This document shows positions 33,512 to 42,789 of a DNA stretch of 64,000 bases, piece by piece (position 1 is the stretch's first letter; each line of letters opens with the position of its first letter). Source of the DNA: Paenibacillus glycanilyticus NBRC 16618 (GTDB taxonomy: Bacteria; Bacillota; Bacilli; Paenibacillales; Paenibacillaceae); assembly GCF_004000805.1 (NCBI RefSeq), contig NZ_BILY01000017.1, positions 62,001 to 126,000 on the forward strand. Direction: 5' to 3'. The position numbers were made by a program, and so were the translations under genes. The notes under the pieces were generated by a model. It was not told the DNA's origin and made no database searches. It was given only the letters and a program-made list of their open reading frames with translations.

Positions 33512-34544
33512 TCTGTCTAAATTAATTTTTGCACTGCTGTCATTGATCTTACTCTGCGGATGCTGGGATATAAAGGCGATCAATGAACGAAGCCTTCCTT
33601 TGGTGATGGGGATTTCCAAAAAAAATGATGAAAAATATCAAGTGACGCTAACTCTGCCAGTAACAAGGGTAAAAGGCAAAACAAGAATCATAACGGAGAA
33701 GGGCGAATCGGTCTCGGAGGTACTTGGACAATTACGCTCGAACGTAGAAGATGCCATAGACTACTCGCAAATACGATTAATTCTCATCGATGCTCCGTTG
33801 GCTGCTAACCATCTAGAGTGGCGAAAAATGTTTCATTATCTCATGTCGTCTAAAGATATTCCCTCTATTGCGCTTGTTGCAATTACAGATGAGAATATCG
33901 AGCAAATGTTTTCTAAAATGTCTAAACAGGGATTATCCGGGACGGCACTGTATGACTTTTTTAATAAAGGGGCTGGCTGGGCTCCGGATGTCTCGAACAC
34001 CCGCATATGGGAAGTTTATCAAAATTTGTTTTCCTATACGAACGATATCGCTGTTCCTGTCGTTCATTCCTCAGAAGACACCATACTCAAGTTTAAGGGT
34101 TCCGCCGTATTGAAAAATGGAAAAGTGACGGCAAATATCAGCCCGAGTGAAAATCAGCTCGTTCGTTTATTTCAACATCATCATTTCATAAGGAATACCG
34201 AAAACCTAGGATTTGCCACCATCTTTGTTGTAAACAGCCACTTAAAAAACAAACCTTCAATAACGAATCATATTCCCCAGGTGGCTAGCGATTTATTTAT
34301 AAAAATAAGCATTTTAGAAAGAGATGAAGGGGTATCGAATAGCCTAGTAATAGATGAGCTTGAAAAACGAATCGAGAAGCGGTTTAATGATATGTTCAAA
34401 CAAACCCAGATAAACAAGACGGATATTTTCGGCTTCGGCCAACTCTTTCGTACGCGAATTCCATATGATGATCTGCACAGCTGGAGAGACAAATATTATC
34501 CTAAGTTAATCGTAAACTTTCGGGTCCATGCTACGATGGAATAG
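33498..34544 (+). CDS. Spore germination lipoprotein, Ger(x)C family (second receptor, C subunit)
   Basis: 348 residues. Lipobox LLCGC followed directly by WDIKAINERS, the canonical GerC opening. The body has LIDAPLAANHLEWRKMFHYL and SEDTILKFKGSAVLKNGKVT typical of the family. ATG at 33498 overlaps the gerB 3' end by 14 bases and has GGGAGG 10 bases upstream. Completes an A-B-C receptor operon. Confidence 0.92.
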   Translation: MERLNLSKLIFALLSLILLCGCWDIKAINERSLPLVMGISKKNDEKYQVTLTLPVTRVKGKTRIITEKGESVSEVLGQLRSNVEDAIDYSQIRLILIDAPLAANHLEWRKMFHYLMSSKDIPSIALVAITDENIEQMFSKMSKQGLSGTALYDFFNKGAGWAPDVSNTRIWEVYQNLFSYTNDIAVPVVHSSEDTILKFKGSAVLKNGKVTANISPSENQLVRLFQHHHFIRNTENLGFATIFVVNSHLKNKPSITNHIPQVASDLFIKISILERDEGVSNSLVIDELEKRIEKRFNDMFKQTQINKTDIFGFGQLFRTRIPYDDLHSWRDKYYPKLIVNFRVHATME

Positions 34545-34665
34545 CTTTTAATTCCAATACTCCAATAAACCCGGAAGTCAAAAAATATCGGAAGCTCTTG
34601 GAATCAACATTGTTCTGCAAAGAAGATTTAGTATTTTTGCGGCCCACGAATGAAAAATATTGTTA

Positions 34666-34735
34666 AGCTATTAGCTGGAGCGTAATAAAAAAGCAGCCGA
34701 TATCGGCTGCTTTCAAACATTTCCTTGGTTAATAT
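34666..34735 (+). repeat. Dispersed terminator-like repeat, copy J
   Basis: Left arm GCTGGAGCGTAATA, a perfect 24-base palindrome (34690-34713; AAAGCAGCCGAT and its complement), then TTCCTTGGTTAAT. Almost the same flanks as copy D, with stem differences that keep pairing. It serves as terminator of the second ger operon and lies at the 3' end of a cotJC remnant on the other strand. Confidence 0.75.
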
Positions 34736-34741
34736 CAAAAC

Positions 34742-34810
34742 TTATACCTTAAAAACTTTCTTCGTGCCCCAGTGTTTCTCGATATGCTTGTTTTTTCCGG
34801 ACTTGTACAT
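34742..34810 (-). pseudogene. 3' remnant of a cotJC-like gene
   Basis: A 22-codon frame MYKSGKNKHIEKHWGTKKVF ending KV-stop. The last eight residues and much of the DNA (CTTAAAAACTTTCTTCGTGC) are identical to the end of cotJC at 42162. Upstream sequence is not cotJC-like. This is a fragment left by duplication or recombination, next to repeat copy J. Confidence 0.6.
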
Positions 34811-34826
34811 TTGCAGTTATTAGTTA

Positions 34827-35300
34827 CTAATCATGATTTCCTTTCGGAGGGTTTACCATTACGTCATTTACTTTTACACCTATACCGTCTTCATACACCA
34901 TTTTTCCGCCATAATAGCCAGTACCCAAGACTAAACCGCATGAGACAATAGCAACTACAAGATAAATAACGAGCGTCAGCTTAGCGAAGGATTGTTTGCC
35001 GCGAAGCAGCAATAACAGTCTAACCACCACCATGATGCTAACGACCCACGCCGTAATGTCCGCTAACGTACTGTGAGTTTCCAAGAAAGCAGTATTGCCT
35101 CTAGCGTCCTCTTCAGGACCAGTCGCCACGGAAAGCCATGCAGATAATGCAGCGCCAACCCAAATCCAAAGCCCTTGTTTCAATGGAAGAGACCCACGCC
35201 GAATAGATACGATGAGGTCATGTAGTACAGCGATAGTGATCAAAACGATTGGGAAATGGACAAGAATAGGATGTGAGTGATCGACAATTTCATTCAACAA
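34827..35300 (-). CDS. DUF2231 membrane protein
   Basis: 157 residues with four membrane helices and the DUF2231 signature at the N-terminus (IVDHSHPILVHFPIVLI), plus ATGPEEDARGNTAFLETHST. The conserved His residues in membrane-proximal positions suggest metal or haem binding, but function is not established. TTG start at 35300 with GGGGG seven bases upstream. Divergent from the response-regulator gene and close to a redox cassette, with which it may share regulation. Confidence 0.85.
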   Translation of the reverse strand: MLNEIVDHSHPILVHFPIVLITIAVLHDLIVSIRRGSLPLKQGLWIWVGAALSAWLSVATGPEEDARGNTAFLETHSTLADITAWVVSIMVVVRLLLLLRGKQSFAKLTLVIYLVVAIVSCGLVLGTGYYGGKMVYEDGIGVKVNDVMVNPPKGNHD

Positions 35301-35388
35301 TGGAATTCCCCCTTGATTTTTGTTCTAAACATAGCCATCATAGCAAGAGATTATTGAAATATTCTTAAAAACCAGAAAGGGATAAATC

Positions 35389-36075
35389 ATGCGCATTCTA
35401 ATTATTGAGGACGACCCTGCTTTGCTTGGTATCATTAGCGAACTATTTGAAAGTGAGAACTATTCAACAGATGTCGCTGCGACCGGAAACGAAGGTTTAT
35501 TTCTTGCAGAGCAAGGAATCCATGATTTAATCGTGCTTGACATTATGCTTCCCGGAATGGACGGTATTGAAATTGTTCGGCAATTAAGAGCGAAATCAAA
35601 CCCAATCCCTATTATCATGTTAACCGCTAGAGGCAGTTTGGATGACCGTGTGAATGGCCTCAATGCCGGAGCAGATGACTATTTGCCGAAACCTTTCGCC
35701 TTGGCCGAACTGCTGGCAAGAGCTAGAGCTGTACTTAGACGTAAAGGAGCAATAAGCAAGGAAGGCGAGATCATCTGTGGTCCCGTCAAATTGATCTCTT
35801 CTGTAAGAGAAGTTATTGTCGGTGATCAGAATCTTAAGCTTACTCTTAAAGAGTATGAACTTTTGGAATTTCTTTTATGCCATCAGGACCGTATATTGAC
35901 TCGTGAGCAAATTTTTGACCGGATATGGGGATTTGATTCCGAGGCGGCGATGTCGGCTGTCGATGTTTATGTACATCATTTGCGTAAAAAACTATCCTCT
36001 CATGGTGCAGAAAATCTCATTCAAACCGTTCGAGGCACGGGTTACATGATCAAAGGAGGCTCTGATGTTTCGTAA
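35389..36075 (+). CDS. OmpR-family response regulator
   Basis: 228 residues: receiver with Asp51 (LIVLDIMLPGMDG) and LPKPFALAELLARARAVLRR, then winged-helix ending DVYVHHLRKKLSS ... TVRGTGYMIKG. It overlaps the following sensor-kinase gene by 11 bases. The pair faces the flavin electron-transfer genes and may regulate them; that is inferred from position only. Confidence 0.93.
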   Translation: MRILIIEDDPALLGIISELFESENYSTDVAATGNEGLFLAEQGIHDLIVLDIMLPGMDGIEIVRQLRAKSNPIPIIMLTARGSLDDRVNGLNAGADDYLPKPFALAELLARARAVLRRKGAISKEGEIICGPVKLISSVREVIVGDQNLKLTLKEYELLEFLLCHQDRILTREQIFDRIWGFDSEAAMSAVDVYVHHLRKKLSSHGAENLIQTVRGTGYMIKGGSDVS

Positions 36076-37339
36076 CATTCGCATTAAGCTGGCTTTCTTC
36101 CATTCCGCAGCATTCTTACTTATACTTACCGCACTAGGAGCCATTCTTTATTGGCATGTTCACTTTCGACTCTACAACGATATGGATGAGATCTTGCATC
36201 AGTCAGAAAGCAGAATTCGTGCGACATCGAATTTGGATGAGTTGCTTAGATCGGACTTTAGGGAACTTCAACAGGATGAGCGAACGACTTATCTGTTCTG
36301 GAGCAAGGACGGTGAATTAATAGGTCAATTGCCCGAACAAGCTTTATCTCAGAAGGAAACACAGATGTTGAAGCCCATTACAAATAAACTCCTTCAAACC
36401 GTTACTATAGATCACCAAAGCTATCGACTACTTCAGATCTCATGCAGGGAGATAAAATGCAACGCAACTATACCAGTCGAATCGATTACCGTCGTAAGGA
36501 GCCTTAGAGATGTCGTGGGCATGCTTAAAAATTTGCAACAAGATCTTGCTGCAGGCATTGCAATCGGACTCCTTCTATCCATGGCGGGAGGTTACTATTT
36601 AGCCGGACGGGCGTTGGTTCCTATTCGTCAATCTTGGGAAAAGCAGCAGCGTTTCACCGCTGATGCATCGCATGAATTGCGAACGCCAATCACGATTATT
36701 CAAGCACAAACGGAGATGCTGCTTAGGCATCCCTACCATACAATCGAAGAAGAATCCTCCAATATTTCTAACATTCTTAGAGAGAGTAAACGAATGGGGA
36801 AATTAGTAGACGATCTGCTGACATTAACTAAAGGCGATACCCATGATTTAGCGCTTCACTGGGCACCTATATATCTAGACACCGTAATGAATGAAGTCGG
36901 GGAGCAATTCCGTTTGATCGCTGAAACAAAACAAATCCATGTCGATTCCCAAGTCCAGCCCTCTATCATTTTATGGGGCGATGAAGAACGCATTCGGCAA
37001 GTGCTTCTTATTTTACTTGACAACGCATATAAATTTACGCCGTCAGAGGGTTCCATCGTAATAGAAGCCCATCAAACATTTCATGGCATAGTTATACGCA
37101 TATCAGATACCGGAATTGGAATTGCGCCCGAGGATCTGGCACATGTATTCGAGCGCTTCTATCGAGGTGACAAAGCCCGCACGCGTTCCACAGGTGGAAC
37201 AGGTCTTGGGCTCTCAATTGCAGAATGGATCGTAAAATTACATGAAGGAAATATCAGGATCCAATCCATTCTAGGCCGTGGCACAACCGTGGAGATAAGC
37301 TTCCCTGGATCAAATGCGCGAATCCGACGAACCCCTTGA
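36065..37339 (+). CDS. Sensor histidine kinase
   Basis: 424 residues: TM1 about 11-30, an extracytoplasmic domain of about 130 residues containing two cysteines (LQISCREIKCNATIP) that could act as a redox switch, TM2 about 160-180, a short HAMP-like linker, His203 in ADASHELRTPITI, and a HATPase domain (ILLDNAYKFTPSEG, DTGIGIAPEDL). Co-translated with the response regulator. The cysteine pair and the flavin genes nearby hint at redox or metal sensing, unproven. Confidence 0.92.
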   Translation: MFRNIRIKLAFFHSAAFLLILTALGAILYWHVHFRLYNDMDEILHQSESRIRATSNLDELLRSDFRELQQDERTTYLFWSKDGELIGQLPEQALSQKETQMLKPITNKLLQTVTIDHQSYRLLQISCREIKCNATIPVESITVVRSLRDVVGMLKNLQQDLAAGIAIGLLLSMAGGYYLAGRALVPIRQSWEKQQRFTADASHELRTPITIIQAQTEMLLRHPYHTIEEESSNISNILRESKRMGKLVDDLLTLTKGDTHDLALHWAPIYLDTVMNEVGEQFRLIAETKQIHVDSQVQPSIILWGDEERIRQVLLILLDNAYKFTPSEGSIVIEAHQTFHGIVIRISDTGIGIAPEDLAHVFERFYRGDKARTRSTGGTGLGLSIAEWIVKLHEGNIRIQSILGRGTTVEISFPGSNARIRRTP

Positions 37340-37429
37340 TTCTACCGTTCAGGAGACTGCCTCGTTACGGCTAGGAAGTTGATGAAGATCTACGAAACGT
37401 AGTGGCAGCATAATCGAGCCATCATGAAT

Positions 37430-38257
37430 TTAATCCGTCATTCCACGCTGTCGAGGCTCCTTGCGTGATTTCGTTGTTACTTTTGAAGAGAAGCGTGTCT
37501 GAAGCAAATGATAAAGGTTGCCGACGAACAGCCCGATAAACAAATACATCAGTCCGCCATATATTCCATATACAATCGTTCCGACAACGGCGGCCAATAT
37601 ACCAAATATGATTTGTCCAGTAGGCTTGGCCGGTGATGTCGGAGGATCTGTTAGCATGAAGCAGCCGAAGAACAAAGTCGCGTTAATGAACGGCGGCCGG
37701 AGTGCGTCGAAAGCATCGCCACTATGCAACAATTCCATGGCCAGCACCATTGCAAAAGTTATCATGAAAAAAGTGAATATTTGCTGATATTTATTCACGC
37801 GATTCGTTACGGCGTATCCGCCTATTAGTAACAGCGGAATATACCAGCTGGGAAGGTCCCCGAAAGCCCCCCACCAGCTTTGTTCCGTGTGGTAGATCAG
37901 TATCGACAAGAACAGTCCGAAAGCTGCTGGATTAAATATTGGTTTTTTCTTATAAACAAGTAGATGCTTAGAAATGATCGAAAGGCATGCCGTACTCGCG
38001 ATAATGGGCCAAGCCGTATTGAGGCTAAGAATCAAAGCGACAATCAGTCCCGTAATAGCCGCTCCGTCAGGCATAATTCGTTTCCTCTTTTTGATTAGAG
38101 CAAAGAGAACGTCGATAACAATTGCTGTTCCAACCGCAATTCCTCCATTTTCTATACCGCGTATACTGTGTGTTGCCCAAGAAGCAATGAAAAGATAGAC
38201 AGAGATCGTGATAAGAACATATGCTTTGGGCGATTTGAACCATTGTTTCCATTTCAT
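37430..38257 (-). CDS. NqrB/RnfD-like membrane protein
   Basis: 275 residues with about nine helices and the family motif FMLTDPPTSPAKPTGQIIFG. In RnfD/NqrB the Thr of this region carries covalent FMN and the helices hold a riboflavin. It stands without other rnf/nqr subunits, directly after apbE and an FMN-binding protein, so it probably forms a minimal trans-membrane flavin electron path. The C-terminus is basic and cytoplasmic. Confidence 0.85.
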   Translation of the reverse strand: MKWKQWFKSPKAYVLITISVYLFIASWATHSIRGIENGGIAVGTAIVIDVLFALIKKRKRIMPDGAAITGLIVALILSLNTAWPIIASTACLSIISKHLLVYKKKPIFNPAAFGLFLSILIYHTEQSWWGAFGDLPSWYIPLLLIGGYAVTNRVNKYQQIFTFFMITFAMVLAMELLHSGDAFDALRPPFINATLFFGCFMLTDPPTSPAKPTGQIIFGILAAVVGTIVYGIYGGLMYLFIGLFVGNLYHLLQTRFSSKVTTKSRKEPRQRGMTD

Positions 38258-38258
38258 A

Positions 38259-39146
38259 CTAAATTCCTCCGATCCTTTTGATACGTAAATCCCTCGTCAG
38301 GATCAAACCTTGCAGGCCAGCCTCGGCGATTAATGCTATTCCTTCATCCCCGCCCATCGCAAACGCCGCGGTTGAAAAAGCATCCGCCATCATGGCGTAA
38401 GGAGCAATAACGCTGCAGCTAATCCATTCGTTAGGTGATCTGCCTGTTGCAGGGTGAACGATATGATGCTCACCTTCCTCCACTTCGCTTCGTCTCTCGT
38501 AGCTTCCTGAAGTGCATACTGAGGCATCGGAAATGTATAGCGTCTGCAGGACGGTGTTTGCGCTCTTCGGTTCGCGGATGCCGATTGTCCATTTGTCGCC
38601 TTGCTCGTCTGTCCCCCCCGCATATACATCGCCTCCTGCGTTCACGACAAATCCGGGGCAGCCTTTGAGCTCACTTACTGCCAAGTCGATGGCAAAACCT
38701 TTGGCGGTGGCGCCTAAATCCAGAATGAGCGGTTTGTGCAAGCATAATGTACGATTCGTTTCATTGAGTTCGACATCCCGGAAATTGGCGGATAAGTCAG
38801 CATCACTGTTCGTCCTTACACCGGTCAAGTAATGGCTGTTGAATCCTTTTGTTTCTAGTAACCGGCCGATGGAGGGATCGAATGAGCCATCTGTCCATTC
38901 GGCCATCTCAAGTGCAAATCTTAACGGCTCGAACAAATACGGGCTGATCGTTGTGGCTTTTCCAATTCTGCGACAAGCCTGCATTAATTCACTCTCGGGA
39001 CTGAAGCGGCTGCACGCTCTTTCGACTTGCCGAAAGGCATCGAATGCTCTGCTAACTCGTATATCGAGCTCTTCCTCCGACATTGTTTTACCGCAGTGTG
39101 CTTCAATCTGAACAACTGTGTCCATGAATAATTTGGCTTTTTTCAT
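38259..39146 (-). CDS. apbE: FAD:protein FMN transferase
   Basis: 295 residues with ApbE-family motifs: FMDTVVQIEAH, ILDLGATAKGFAIDLAV, VNAGGDVYAGG, SVCTSGSYERR, HHIVHPATGRSPNEW and MMADAFSTAAFAMGGDEGI (Mg2+ site). ApbE attaches FMN through a phosphoester bond to Thr/Ser of exported or membrane flavoproteins. No lipobox or signal peptide is evident here, so it may act in the cytoplasm or at the membrane. Likely substrates are the flanking FMN-binding protein and the NqrB/RnfD-like protein. It is one base from the downstream gene. Confidence 0.92.
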   Translation of the reverse strand: MKKAKLFMDTVVQIEAHCGKTMSEEELDIRVSRAFDAFRQVERACSRFSPESELMQACRRIGKATTISPYLFEPLRFALEMAEWTDGSFDPSIGRLLETKGFNSHYLTGVRTNSDADLSANFRDVELNETNRTLCLHKPLILDLGATAKGFAIDLAVSELKGCPGFVVNAGGDVYAGGTDEQGDKWTIGIREPKSANTVLQTLYISDASVCTSGSYERRSEVEEGEHHIVHPATGRSPNEWISCSVIAPYAMMADAFSTAAFAMGGDEGIALIAEAGLQGLILTRDLRIKRIGGI

Positions 39147-39156
39147 CAGTGTGGCC

Positions 39157-39600
39157 TCAAGTTCGAAGCGCCTGATTTAATGCATCCTGCACAGCGTCCG
39201 AGAACGCAATTGTACTATAGGTGGCGCCAGAGACATTAGCTACCTTCGCGCTTTGAATTTGCAATACTTCTTCTGGCATTCCGATGACGTCATCGATTGA
39301 ATAGTGCATGGCGAAGTCGCTAATCTCGACGTCCGTAATTTGGTCATTCTTGATAGCGACCGTCACCTGAATCATGCCACGGCGATTGCTTCCCATTCCG
39401 GTGTAGGTTCCGTCGATATACTTTGAGGGTACCTCATCGTTTCCGGATACCGAGGCTTTGCTTGACACGATGGGACTGCTATATGTCCCGTTGACAAGCA
39501 TTTCCGGTTTATCGACCTCCGTGGACCAATATCCAGCGGCATAGACAGCAGCAACAGCTGTCGAACATAGCGCTACCCACTTTTTTTTCATTTTCGCCAT
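39157..39600 (-). CDS. Membrane-anchored FMN-binding domain protein (NqrC/RnfG-like)
   Basis: 147 residues: an N-terminal signal anchor (KKKWVALCSTAVAAVYAAGY), a linker of about 35 residues, then one FMN_bind domain with SGATYST at 124-130. Thr127 is the expected FMN attachment residue. The Asp that usually precedes this motif by three residues is Ala121. GGAGG is 7 bases before the ATG at 39600, so upstream in-frame ATGs are not used. First gene of an FMN-binding/apbE/RnfD-like operon. Confidence 0.88.
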   Translation of the reverse strand: MAKMKKKWVALCSTAVAAVYAAGYWSTEVDKPEMLVNGTYSSPIVSSKASVSGNDEVPSKYIDGTYTGMGSNRRGMIQVTVAIKNDQITDVEISDFAMHYSIDDVIGMPEEVLQIQSAKVANVSGATYSTIAFSDAVQDALNQALRT

Positions 39601-39743
39601 TTTAAGTCCTCCGATCAGACAAGCTTTCATAAATTCACTTCTTAAATTCACATTGATCAATGTAGGCCTCATTATATATTAGCAAGCTTAAAATTTTTTT
39701 AAAAAACGCCTCCATACTGTCGCGATGGAAATCCTTAAAACAA

Positions 39744-39768
39744 AAAAGCCGCAATTTATGCGACTTTT
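39744..39768. terminator. Probable terminator between catalase and the FMN cassette
   Basis: AAAAG-C-CGCA / TGCG-A-CTTTT with a 5-base loop, followed by T-rich sequence; lies downstream of the catalase gene on the minus strand. Confidence 0.5.
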
Positions 39769-39846
39769 AATGTCATTTTTTGAAGAAACCGACCAAGTTG
39801 CTGTGAATTACACATACCCCGACCTCAATAAGATCATTTCCATTAT

Positions 39847-41925
39847 TTACGGCTGAATTATTCGATTCCAATGCCTATGCTCGGCAATTGCATCAATAAA
39901 TGACTTATAGAATGGTTTGTCTGCACTTTGTTCTTCGGCGATTAAAACGCCATTCAATTGAGCAGCTTTTTCCCCTGCAGCCTGTACGGCGCCTGCGGAA
40001 ATAAGCAGACGAACACCGTCACCTACAGCGGCAATAGTCTTATAATGCTGAAATGCTTCACGAACAAATCCCGCTGATGAAACGTCGCTAAGCAGCTCGT
40101 CCACACCTTGGGCTCCGCCGCAAACATATACGGCGTCATACAGAACGGATGCAGCCGTTAGCAGCGATTGCTGAGGCTCGATAAGCGTACCGTCAACACC
40201 TTTTACTGGAGCAAGCGTTTTACTCACAATCTCCGCCGTTACTTTCGAAGCTGTCAATTCTTTTAACAGTGCTTGTACCTCTGTTGTGTGATATCCATTA
40301 CCGAGCATGACCGCGACCTTGCGTGTAACAGCAGTCTTGGTCTTAGTCATCATGCTGAGCGCAGGAGATATAGTTGTCGGCGCCGCAGCGATGCCCTTAA
40401 TTGGTGTTGCCCCGATGCCGTCGGCTATACGCTCCGCAAGATCCTCTGCAACCTGGCTGAACACATCTACCACACGTTGCCTAAGTTCTTTGGACATCAC
40501 TTTTCCAAGCTCGAACCGGAATGCGTCTACGATCTGACTTTGCTCAATCGGAGACATGCTATGCCAGAACATAGAAGCTTGGCTAAAATGATCTTCAAAG
40601 CTATTGCTTCTAGCCTTGATCTTCCGACCTTCCACCTTCTCCTCGTAATGACGGTAACCACCTTCACTCGTCGGTACTGGCGCAGGATGATTGTTTGCCA
40701 AGCTGTTTTTATGATAGCTCGTCTGCCCCTGATTAATTGTCATCCGATGCATGCCGTCCCGTTGATTGTTATGTACTGGTGCGATCGGACGATTAATTGG
40801 AATCTCCGGGAAATTCGGACCTCCTAGGCGAAGCAGTTGCGTATCCGTATAGGAGAATAGCCTTCCTTGAAGCAATGGATCATTCGTGAAATCGATGCCT
40901 GGCACAAGATGGCCGACATGGAATGCGACCTGTTCTGTCTCAGCGAAGAAATTATCCGTGTTCCGATTCAGAGTCATCTTCCCCACAATTCGTACCGGCA
41001 CCATCTCTTCCGGCCATAGTTTTGTTGCATCCAGGATATCGAAGTCAAAGCTGAATTCATCTTCCTCTTTTAAGATTTGAACTCCAAGCTCGAATTCCGG
41101 GTAATTCCCCTGCTCGATTGCATTCCACAGATCACGACGGTTAAAGTCTGGGTCTTTGCCTGCTACCTTTTGCGTCTCATCCCATACCAGCGAGTGAACG
41201 CCTAGCTTAGGTTTCCAGTGGAACTTAACAAAATGTGACTTGCCTTGCTCATTTACGAATCGGAACGTATGAACGCCAAACCCTTCCATCATACGGAAGC
41301 TGCGAGGCAGCGCTCGTCCTGACATCACCCACATGATCATATGAGCGGTTTCAGTATTCGTACTTACGAAATCCCAAAATGTATCATGTGCTGACGAAGC
41401 TTGTGGAATCTCGTTTGGCGGCTCAGGCTTAACCGCATGTATGAAATCGGGAAACTTAACCGCATCCTGTATAAAGAACACTGGCATGTTATTGCCAACA
41501 AGATCATAGTTCCCTTCCTCTGTATAGAACTTAACTGCAAAACCGCGTACGTCTCGCACAGTATCGCTTGAGCCCCTTGATCCTGCCACGGTGGAGAATC
41601 GAACAAACAATGGCGTCCTGATCGACGTATCGGTTAAAAACTTCGCCTTGGTGTATTCAGAGAGCGATTCGTATAATTCAAATTCGCCATGAGCGCCGAA
41701 GCCTCTCGCATGTACAACACGCTCGGGTATACGCTCATGATCGAAATGAGTCATTTTCTCTCGAAAATGAAAATCCTCCATTATAGTCGGACCACGCGGA
41801 CCAACTTTAAGGGAGTGCTCGTCATCCTCGACTTTCAAACCTTGATTCGTTGTTAACGCCTCGCCTTTATCCGTAACACGATAGGCATCTAACTGCTTTT
41901 GTTTTATGTTATCAATATCGTTCAC
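39847..41925 (-). CDS. katE: Large-subunit catalase with C-terminal DJ-1/PfpI-like domain
   Basis: 692 residues, the size of HPII-type clade-2 catalases. Active-site His72 in [12 protein letters not shown], distal Asn in [12 protein letters not shown], and the haem-ligand Tyr in [14 protein letters not shown]. After about residue 540 follows a flavodoxin-like DJ-1 domain ([37 protein letters not shown]). The GTG start follows GGAGGAG by 8 bases. It detoxifies hydrogen peroxide; such catalases are often stationary-phase or spore enzymes. It separates the flavin cassette from the cotJ operon. Confidence 0.95.
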   Translation of the reverse strand: MNDIDNIKQKQLDAYRVTDKGEALTTNQGLKVEDDEHSLKVGPRGPTIMEDFHFREKMTHFDHERIPERVVHARGFGAHGEFELYESLSEYTKAKFLTDTSIRTPLFVRFSTVAGSRGSSDTVRDVRGFAVKFYTEEGNYDLVGNNMPVFFIQDAVKFPDFIHAVKPEPPNEIPQASSAHDTFWDFVSTNTETAHMIMWVMSGRALPRSFRMMEGFGVHTFRFVNEQGKSHFVKFHWKPKLGVHSLVWDETQKVAGKDPDFNRRDLWNAIEQGNYPEFELGVQILKEEDEFSFDFDILDATKLWPEEMVPVRIVGKMTLNRNTDNFFAETEQVAFHVGHLVPGIDFTNDPLLQGRLFSYTDTQLLRLGGPNFPEIPINRPIAPVHNNQRDGMHRMTINQGQTSYHKNSLANNHPAPVPTSEGGYRHYEEKVEGRKIKARSNSFEDHFSQASMFWHSMSPIEQSQIVDAFRFELGKVMSKELRQRVVDVFSQVAEDLAERIADGIGATPIKGIAAAPTTISPALSMMTKTKTAVTRKVAVMLGNGYHTTEVQALLKELTASKVTAEIVSKTLAPVKGVDGTLIEPQQSLLTAASVLYDAVYVCGGAQGVDELLSDVSSAGFVREAFQHYKTIAAVGDGVRLLISAGAVQAAGEKAAQLNGVLIAEEQSADKPFYKSFIDAIAEHRHWNRIIQP

Positions 41926-42105
41926 ATATAACTCCTCCTAATTCAAGATTAGGCATAGTATCCGTAGTCTCACCCTAATTTATCCTTTTCTGCACATTAT
42001 CTCCTCCACCGACCTCCCTTTATAGGGGATCGTAAGCTTGCCTGAGGGGATCTGATCCGTAAGACTCTTGTTAAGTTCTCCCGGCTAACGCTGCTTATAA
42101 AAATA

Positions 42106-42131
42106 GGCCAACCAATATAATCTGGTTGACC
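42106..42131. terminator. Terminator after cotJC
   Basis: GGCCAACCA / TGGTTGACC with an 8-base loop and flanking A run, positioned just past cotJC on the minus strand. The rest of 41926-42161 holds no other feature I can support. Confidence 0.55.
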
Positions 42132-42161
42132 GTATACTACGAAAAGCATTTTTATGTTACA

Positions 42162-42737
42162 TTAAACCTTAAAAACTTTCTTCGTGCCCCAATCAGACTT
42201 AATCATCTCAACCGCTTCTCTAAACCTCAACGAATGGACAATCTCACGTTCACGAAGAAACTTTAAGCCATCCTGTAAATCCACATCATCGGTCATATCG
42301 ATCAACCATTGGTAGGTGGCGCGTGCCTTCTCCTCAGCGGCAATATCCTCGTACAGATCTGCGATTGGATCTCCTTTCGCCTGGATGTAAGCTGCGGTCC
42401 ACGGAACACCCGAAGCATTCACATACATCATTCCATTATCATGGTTGACAAAGTTCTCTCCTAACCCCGCTTCATCCAATTGTCTTGGCGTTGCATCTTT
42501 TGTTAATTTATACACCATCGTAGCAATCATTTCCAAATGGGCAAATTCTTCCGTGCCTATATCCGTTAATAGCCCTATGACTTTATCCGGAATCGAATAC
42601 CGTTGATTCAAATATCGCAGCGCAGCGGATAATTCGCCATCCGCCCCACCGTATTGCTCAATTAAGTATCTGGCCATCCTAGGATCACATTTGCTTACCC
42701 TGACGGGGTATTGCAACTTCTTCTCGTATAACCACAT
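42162..42737 (-). CDS. cotJC: Spore coat protein CotJC, manganese-catalase-like
   Basis: 191 residues beginning MWLYEKKLQYPVRVSKCDPR. Ferritin-like di-manganese catalase fold with ligand pattern EEFAHLEM, AAEEKARATYQWL and REIVHSLRF. CotJC is an inner-coat component in Bacillus and Paenibacillus and belongs to the Mn-catalase family. Last gene of cotJA-cotJB-cotJC. A duplicate of its 3' end is found at 34742-34810. Confidence 0.95.
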   Translation of the reverse strand: MWLYEKKLQYPVRVSKCDPRMARYLIEQYGGADGELSAALRYLNQRYSIPDKVIGLLTDIGTEEFAHLEMIATMVYKLTKDATPRQLDEAGLGENFVNHDNGMMYVNASGVPWTAAYIQAKGDPIADLYEDIAAEEKARATYQWLIDMTDDVDLQDGLKFLREREIVHSLRFREAVEMIKSDWGTKKVFKV

Positions 42738-42789
42738 CCGTTTGACACGTCCCCTTTCTCAAGTGGAAATACAGGCTCAAACCGTGTTG

